A stretch of 8,767 bases of DNA from assembly GCA_026397035.1 (NCBI GenBank), contig JAPLVQ010000106.1, forward strand, positions 1-8,767, in the 5' to 3' direction. The translations under genes were made by a program, and so were the position numbers. Origin of the DNA: Candidatus Iainarchaeum sp. Lineage in GTDB: Archaea > Iainarchaeota > Iainarchaeia > Iainarchaeales > JAAZKV01. How positions within the stretch are numbered: the first letter of the stretch is position 1; each line of letters begins with the position of its first letter. A model generated the notes under the pieces. The model saw nothing but the letters and a program-made list of their open reading frames with translations. It made no database searches and had not been told where the DNA came from. Below, one piece after another: positions 5,718 through 8,767 of the stretch.

Positions 5718-6044
5718 ATGGAAAAGGAAGCGGCTATTAAAAAAGCAATTAAACTGGTTAACCCAGGGTCATCAGAGGGGGATTATCCAACAGATAAAGA
5801 ACGGAGATTATTATTTGATTTGAATGCAAAACTGGGTGAATATACAAAACAGCTAGAAGCAGATAAGGTCTCATTGAAAGCAAATTCAGAAAGTTGGGGC
5901 ATAATAATTTGCGCTTGTCTTGCCGCATCAAAAGACCCAAACACCACTCTCAAAAATGCACTCACTTATTACAGCCAACGAAACTCAATAAACGCAACTT
6001 CTGAAATCATGAAAAATTTGGCAAATGATTTGGAGCGCGAATAA
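5718..6044 (+). CDS. Unrecognised small helical protein, 108 residues
   Basis: The ATG at 5718 has a strong GGGGGATGAG site (5703-5712) 5 nt upstream and is the first start in its frame (TGA at 5709). The protein is charged and helix-rich, with no signal peptide or membrane helix. It starts with a basic helix (EKEAAIKKAIKLV), then a Gly/Asp/Pro loop (NPGSSEGDYPTDKE), a long helix RRLLFDLNAKLGEYTKQLEADKVSLKAN, a short hydrophobic piece IIICACLAA (62-70) with two cysteines, and a C-terminal helix ending in LANDLERE. I do not recognise the family. It sits 130 nt after the helicase and may be a separate cargo gene. Another frame beginning at 5659 overlaps its 5' part; see the frameshift finding. 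Confidence 0.65.
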   Translation: MEKEAAIKKAIKLVNPGSSEGDYPTDKERRLLFDLNAKLGEYTKQLEADKVSLKANSESWGIIICACLAASKDPNTTLKNALTYYSQRNSINATSEIMKNLANDLERE

Positions 6045-6209
6045 ATATATAGCAATGAAGATTTGGTATTTTATCAAGAACAGAAGGAATTAAACTACAC
6101 AAAAACAAAAAATATTAACTCAACAATTTAGGGCTCATTAATCTACAAGGCTTTTTGAAGCGATAATTTCTTAATAACAGAGGCGCATAATATTCAAGCT
6201 GGGCAATCA

Positions 6210-6216
6210 TTTTTTT
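6210..6216 (+). terminator. T7 tract, possible archaeal terminator
   Basis: Seven consecutive T on the non-template strand, 165 nt after the 108-residue gene, with no stem in front. Archaeal intrinsic termination needs mainly such a tract. Its distance from the gene keeps confidence low. Confidence 0.3.
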
Positions 6217-6240
6217 AATAAAACGTAATTGAAATGCTCA

Positions 6241-6256
6241 TTTAATGTATATTAAA
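6241..6256 (+). promoter_or_regulatory. Palindromic TATA region before the microprotein gene
   Basis: TTTAAT (6241-6246) and ATTAAA (6251-6256) are reverse complements around GTAT, and the centre reads as a TATA box (GTATATTA). It lies about 25 nt before the ATG at 6275. It could be a promoter, an operator for a small dimeric regulator, or both. Confidence 0.35.
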
Positions 6257-6274
6257 GGGTCAGAAGGTGAAAAA

Positions 6275-6379
6275 ATGGACGATAGAAAAGGTAGATTGGG
6301 TAATAAAGACGGAACTCTTGATAAAAGATATAGGGAAAATAAAGGGAGTAGTCGACAAGATAGAAATAGGGGTTTCTAA
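6275..6379 (+). CDS. Highly charged 34-residue microprotein
   Basis: A 35-codon frame starts at an ATG with GGTGA four nucleotides upstream, in a 12-base context identical to that of the surface-protein gene at 435. It ends in TAA at 6377-6379. The product (MDDRKGRLGNKDGTLD followed by KRYRENKGSSRQDRNRGF) has 9 Arg, 4 Lys and 7 Asp/Glu, many Gly and Asn, and no hydrophobic core, so it should be disordered. The NKDGTLDKRYREN part resembles short K-D-G-S/T-x-D-x-R-Y motifs in small proteins of mobile regions, but I cannot name a family. A nucleic-acid-binding or regulatory role is only a guess from its charge. The ribosome site makes it credible despite its size. Confidence 0.5.
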   Translation: MDDRKGRLGNKDGTLDKRYRENKGSSRQDRNRGF

Positions 6380-6515
6380 TAAGGCATTTTGACGGAATGA
6401 AGGGAAGTGTTTGATATCTATCGGGTGCACTTTCATAAATATCAATAACATCGGCAAACTACTCTGCAAATACTTAAAAACTATCCAAATAGCAATATTT
6501 TTGGAGAAAGTGAAT

Positions 6516-6725
6516 ATGGGTAGATTTCATTATGATGATAAAGGTTATCCTAGATGGAACGACAGTAACAAATTAGTCCACAAAACAGTAAAACCTGCTG
6601 GCTCAGGCCAAGTAGTGCATCATAAAGACGAAGATAAAGGCAATTTTAGAAAAAGTAATTTACAAGTAATGGGTAGAAGCGAGCACTCAAGCTGGCACGC
6701 TAAAAAGAAAAGCGGGTTGTGGTAA
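6516..6725 (+). CDS. Small HNH nuclease-like protein, 69 residues
   Basis: The sequence VVHHKDEDKGNFRKSNLQV followed by MGRSEHSSWH is a classic HNH (beta-beta-alpha-metal) motif, with H35-H36, N43, N48, H57 and H61. The first His pair, the Asn in SNL and the distal histidines would bind the metal and attack the phosphodiester bond. The N-terminal part (YPRWNDSNKLVHKTV) matches the strand that often precedes HNH_3-type nucleases of phages and mobile elements. No CxxC zinc knuckles are present. The ATG at 6516 has GGAG (6502-6505) in front. An upstream TTG at 6411 would add 35 residues of poor quality and lacks a good site. The protein is only the nuclease core, so it probably acts as a nicking or homing-type enzyme or with a partner. 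The membrane-protein gene begins 1 nt after its stop. Confidence 0.82.
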   Translation: MGRFHYDDKGYPRWNDSNKLVHKTVKPAGSGQVVHHKDEDKGNFRKSNLQVMGRSEHSSWHAKKKSGLW

Positions 6726-6726
6726 G

Positions 6727-7005
6727 ATGGCAAAGATGGGCTCCCGTGAAAAGAGAATTTTGAAAGCTGCAATGTGGACTTCTGCAATTTTATTACTAAA
6801 AGCAGTTATTGAATATTATAAAAGTCCAAAGCAAAATGGAGATATCATTAATCTTATATTAGCAAGATTGCCACCATTAAATTTAACAGAACTTATATCT
6901 TATGCATGTCTTTTTGTCGTTGTTTATGTGATTTTGGTTTTGTTGCATTGGGGCAAATATCCAAATTCAGTGCCAGAAAGTATTCGTGGTTTAGTATTCA
7001 AATAA
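6727..7005 (+). CDS. Small membrane protein coupled to the HNH gene
   Basis: This 92-residue protein begins 1 nt after the HNH stop, so it is probably translationally coupled. An in-frame ATG at 6736 is an alternative start. The N-terminus is basic (SREKRILK). A moderately hydrophobic helix follows at residues 14-31 (WTSAILLLKAVIEYY), then a soluble loop with LPPL, then a strong transmembrane helix at about 57-75 (ISYACLFVVVYVILVLLHW) and a short tail. A hairpin topology with both ends on the same side is likely. No family was recognised. The pairing of a nuclease core with a small membrane protein would suit a mobile-element or defence/toxin module, but this is inferred from position alone. 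Confidence 0.7.
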   Translation: MAKMGSREKRILKAAMWTSAILLLKAVIEYYKSPKQNGDIINLILARLPPLNLTELISYACLFVVVYVILVLLHWGKYPNSVPESIRGLVFK

Positions 7006-7061
7006 GTTGATTGATTTAATTTCTCGCATGTTTTTCCGTCATTGCCTCAGCATAGTTGGCA

Positions 7062-7081
7062 GACGATTTTAGTCAATCGTC
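7062..7081. repeat. 7-bp perfect inverted repeat upstream of radC
   Basis: GACGATT (7062-7068) and AATCGTC (7075-7081) flank TTAGTC, 16 nt before the radC TATA box. It could be a regulator-binding site for radC or a 3' hairpin of the upstream gene pair. There is no T tract directly after it. Confidence 0.45.
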
Positions 7082-7096
7082 GTAATTTGGTTTATC

Positions 7097-7104
7097 CTTT
7101 TATA
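7097..7104 (+). promoter_or_regulatory. TATA box of radC
   Basis: TTTTATAC is centred about 26 nt before the ATG at 7127, the expected distance from TATA to transcription start. No Shine-Dalgarno lies before the ATG, so radC is probably transcribed as a leaderless mRNA. Confidence 0.55.
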
Positions 7105-7126
7105 CTTTGACTTTTAGTTATATTTT

Positions 7127-7792
7127 ATGAAAATCCTTGATATTTCTCCAGAGAATCGTCCTCGTGAGCGTTTTTCAAAGCTTGGACCTAATGCATTAAG
7201 TGACGCAGAGCTATTAGCGATTATTCTTCAAAAAGGCACCCGTGGAGAAAACGTAATTGATGTTTCTAATAGAATTATTGCTGAATTTGGCTTGGAAAAA
7301 TTATCTTCTTTATCTTTAACCGAACTACAATCTATTAATGGGATTGGTCAAGCCAAAGCCATGCAAATTAAAGCAGTTTTTGAACTAAACAAGCGAGTGA
7401 AAACAAAAAATGGTTTAATTGTGTTAAGTTCTGCGCAGGATATTTTTGAATACTTGCGCCCAAAAATGAGTTCTTTAGATAAAGAGCATTTTGTTGTTTT
7501 ACTTTTAGACTCAAAAAACAAACTTATCAAGGAAGAAATAATCTCAATAGGGACACTTAACTCTTCAGTTATTCATCCACGAGAAATATTCAAATTTGCA
7601 ATAAAAGAAAGTGCTAACTCAATAATAATTGCCCATAATCATCCTTCGGGGGACCCAAATCCATCAGAACAAGACAAAGGAATAACTGAAAAAATAGTAA
7701 AAGCGGGAGAAGTCATAGCAGTAAAAGTACTTGACCATGTGATAATTGGAAAAGACAGTTATTACAGTTTTGCTGAAGCTGGGGGCATCTAA
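7127..7792 (+). CDS. radC: RadC family JAMM-domain protein
   Basis: This full-length RadC (221 residues; family members are about 220-230) has the N-terminal UPF0758 segment RPRERFSKLGPNALSDAELLAIILQKGT (11-38). A helix-hairpin-helix with INGIGQAKA (70-78) follows, then the MPN+/JAMM domain with the metal site HNHPSGDPNPSEQD (170-183; H170, H172, D183). Conserved HPREIFK and LDHVIIG flank it. The old link to DNA repair is doubtful; the family is common on plasmids, phages and genomic islands and its exact activity is not settled. RadC is mainly bacterial and patchy in archaea, which suggests acquisition by transfer. The start at 7127 fits the TATA spacing. It is followed after 75 nt by the type I methyltransferase gene, a neighbourhood in which RadC is often seen. 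Confidence 0.92.
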   Translation: MKILDISPENRPRERFSKLGPNALSDAELLAIILQKGTRGENVIDVSNRIIAEFGLEKLSSLSLTELQSINGIGQAKAMQIKAVFELNKRVKTKNGLIVLSSAQDIFEYLRPKMSSLDKEHFVVLLLDSKNKLIKEEIISIGTLNSSVIHPREIFKFAIKESANSIIIAHNHPSGDPNPSEQDKGITEKIVKAGEVIAVKVLDHVIIGKDSYYSFAEAGGI

Positions 7793-7857
7793 GTTCTTTG
7801 GCGGCAGAGAGCTTTAGAAACCAATTAAAACTAGTTGTTGCCAACATTTTATTAGTT

Positions 7858-7864
7858 AGGTGAT
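7858..7864 (+). promoter_or_regulatory. Shine-Dalgarno AGGTGAT fixing the TTG start of hsdM
   Basis: AGGTGAT is a perfect match to the archaeal anti-Shine-Dalgarno and gives GGTGA plus 4 nt before the TTG at 7868, the same spacing as at 435 and 6275. The frame is closed by TAG at 7853, so TTG is the first possible start. Confidence 0.7.
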
Positions 7865-7867
7865 ATA

Positions 7868-8767
7868 TTGGCTCTTAAAAAATCAGCATTGTATAACGAT
7901 CTATGGAAATGCTGCGATGAGCTTAGAGGAGGCATGGATGCCTCTCAATACAAAAACTATGTTCTTGTGTTACTATTTGTAAAATACGTTTCTGATAAAT
8001 CCAAAGTCGATAATGACTTTCTTATTGAGGTTCCTAAAGGCGGAAGCTTTTCTGACATGATTACGCTTAAAGGAAAACCAGAAATTGGAGACGGAATAAA
8101 TAAAATTATTGCAAAACTTGCGGAAGCAAATGACTTAAGCGGAGTTATTAATGTTGATGATGCTGACTTCAACGATTCTGATAAACTTGGTAAAGGCAAA
8201 GATATGGTTGATAGGCTAACCAAGCTAATTGGTATTTTTGAAAATCCTTCCTTAGATTTTGGAAAAAATAAAGCTGAAGGAGACGATATTCTTGGGGATG
8301 CTTATGAATATTTAATGCGGCATTTTGCAACCGAATCGGGCAAAAGTAAAGGGCAGTTTTATACTCCGTCAGAAGTTTCAAAAGTAATGGCAAAAGTAAT
8401 TTCAATAAATCAAGCAAAAAGACCAGACCAAACAGTTTACGACCCAACTTGTGGTTCGGGTTCTTTATTGATTAAAGCTGCAGATGAAACAGAGCATGGA
8501 ATTACTATTTATGGACAAGAGAAAGATAATTCCACAAGAGCTCTTGCAAAAATGAATATGATTTTACATGGGCATGAAATGGCAGATATACGTAGAGAGG
8601 ATACTATTTCAACACCGCTATTTAAAGAAAAAGATGATACTTTAACAACATTTGATTTTGTGGTAGCGAATCCGCCGTTCTCGACTAAATCATGGAGTAA
8701 TGGAATAAAACCGGAAGAAGATGAGTTTGAACGTTTTAATATTAAAGAATGGGGGGCTGTTCCCCCA
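7868..8767 (+). CDS. hsdM: Type I restriction-modification DNA methyltransferase subunit, 3'-partial
   Basis: The first 300 codons are in the window and the gene runs off the right edge; typical HsdM proteins have about 480-550 residues or more. Residues of about 1-130 form the HsdM N-terminal helical domain (LWKCCDELRGGMDASQYKNYVLVLLFVKYVSDK). The N6-adenine methyltransferase domain follows, beginning with GDAYEYLMRHFA and KGQFYTPSEVSKVM. The SAM-binding motif I is DPTCGSGS (192-199) and the catalytic motif IV is NPPF (268-271). HsdM works with HsdS for sequence recognition and HsdR for cleavage; neither is seen here and they are expected beyond 8767. It starts at TTG 7868 behind a perfect ribosome site. 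Codon use and composition resemble its neighbours. The RM system plus radC mark this end of the window as an accessory or defence region. Confidence 0.93.
   Translation, partial: MALKKSALYNDLWKCCDELRGGMDASQYKNYVLVLLFVKYVSDKSKVDNDFLIEVPKGGSFSDMITLKGKPEIGDGINKIIAKLAEANDLSGVINVDDADFNDSDKLGKGKDMVDRLTKLIGIFENPSLDFGKNKAEGDDILGDAYEYLMRHFATESGKSKGQFYTPSEVSKVMAKVISINQAKRPDQTVYDPTCGSGSLLIKAADETEHGITIYGQEKDNSTRALAKMNMILHGHEMADIRREDTISTPLFKEKDDTLTTFDFVVANPPFSTKSWSNGIKPEEDEFERFNIKEWGAVPP

Larger units (their letters stand above)
6045..6274. other. Intergenic region without a convincing gene
   Basis: This 230-nt stretch holds only very short frames, such as a 12-codon frame from 6055 without a ribosome site. 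A run of seven T at 6210-6216 could terminate transcription from upstream. A palindromic TATA-like element lies at 6241-6256, next to the microprotein gene. Nothing else was recognised. Confidence 0.5.

Noticed and set aside
6260..6469. Minus-strand frame across the microprotein
   Set aside because: TTG start without ribosome site and no recognisable domain; the + strand microprotein has a clear GGTGA site.
8169..8447. Minus-strand Leu-rich frames opposite hsdM (also 7957-8223)
   Set aside because: The + frame carries unmistakable HsdM motifs; these are shadows.
3612..8767. Attachment-site duplicate of the tRNA-Glu 3' end
   Set aside because: I looked for a second copy of the T-arm/acceptor sequence in the rest of the window and saw none; short matches such as AAATCCCG near 4735 are too brief.
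1..8767. CRISPR array, insertion sequence or rRNA gene
   Set aside because: No regularly spaced repeats, terminal inverted repeats with transposase, or rRNA signature were seen.

Overview
This A+T-rich window looks archaeal. A tRNA-Glu gene is interrupted by a 73-nt intron exactly between positions 37 and 38, and its exon/intron junctions fold into a bulge-helix-bulge-like element. The tRNA has no encoded CCA. Several starts are preceded by GGTGA four nucleotides upstream, and two protein genes have a TATA-like box about 26-28 nt before the start codon, as in leaderless archaeal transcripts. The small surface proteins and compact genes would suit a DPANN-type archaeon, but that placement is a guess. 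There is no rRNA or other lineage marker here.

Positions 1-1946 carry two secreted or surface genes: the 3' end of a Ser/Thr/Asn-rich exoprotein, then a 503-residue type I membrane protein with beta-sandwich-like domains, an eight-cysteine module and a C-terminal anchor. Positions 2078-3400 hold two convergent genes, a DUF116 cysteine-rich protein (+) and a HAD-family phosphatase (-). Their ends are separated by 42 nt, and a perfect 9-bp inverted repeat includes both stop codons. The intron-bearing tRNA-Glu(CTC) lies at 3466-3611. It is divergent from the HAD gene and possibly shares one TATA element with it.

From the tRNA to the end of the window the character changes to an accessory, mobile or defence-like region, all on the + strand. 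It contains an unrecognised protein gene with a structured leader, a PIF1/RecD-like SF1B helicase 30 nt behind it, an unrecognised 108-residue helical protein, a 34-residue highly charged microprotein, a 69-residue HNH nuclease followed 1 nt later by a small membrane protein, a RadC (JAMM) protein, and the first 300 codons of a type I restriction-modification methyltransferase (HsdM). The rest of that RM operon should lie beyond 8767.

No CRISPR array, integrase, insertion sequence or rRNA was seen. The most interesting points are the tRNA intron with its two competing folds, the leader at 3747-3776 that could hide or expose a ribosome-binding site, and two unrecognised gene pairs: unknown protein plus PIF1 helicase, and HNH plus membrane protein. 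The second half of the window could be a tRNA-adjacent genomic island, but no attachment-site duplication is visible within the window.
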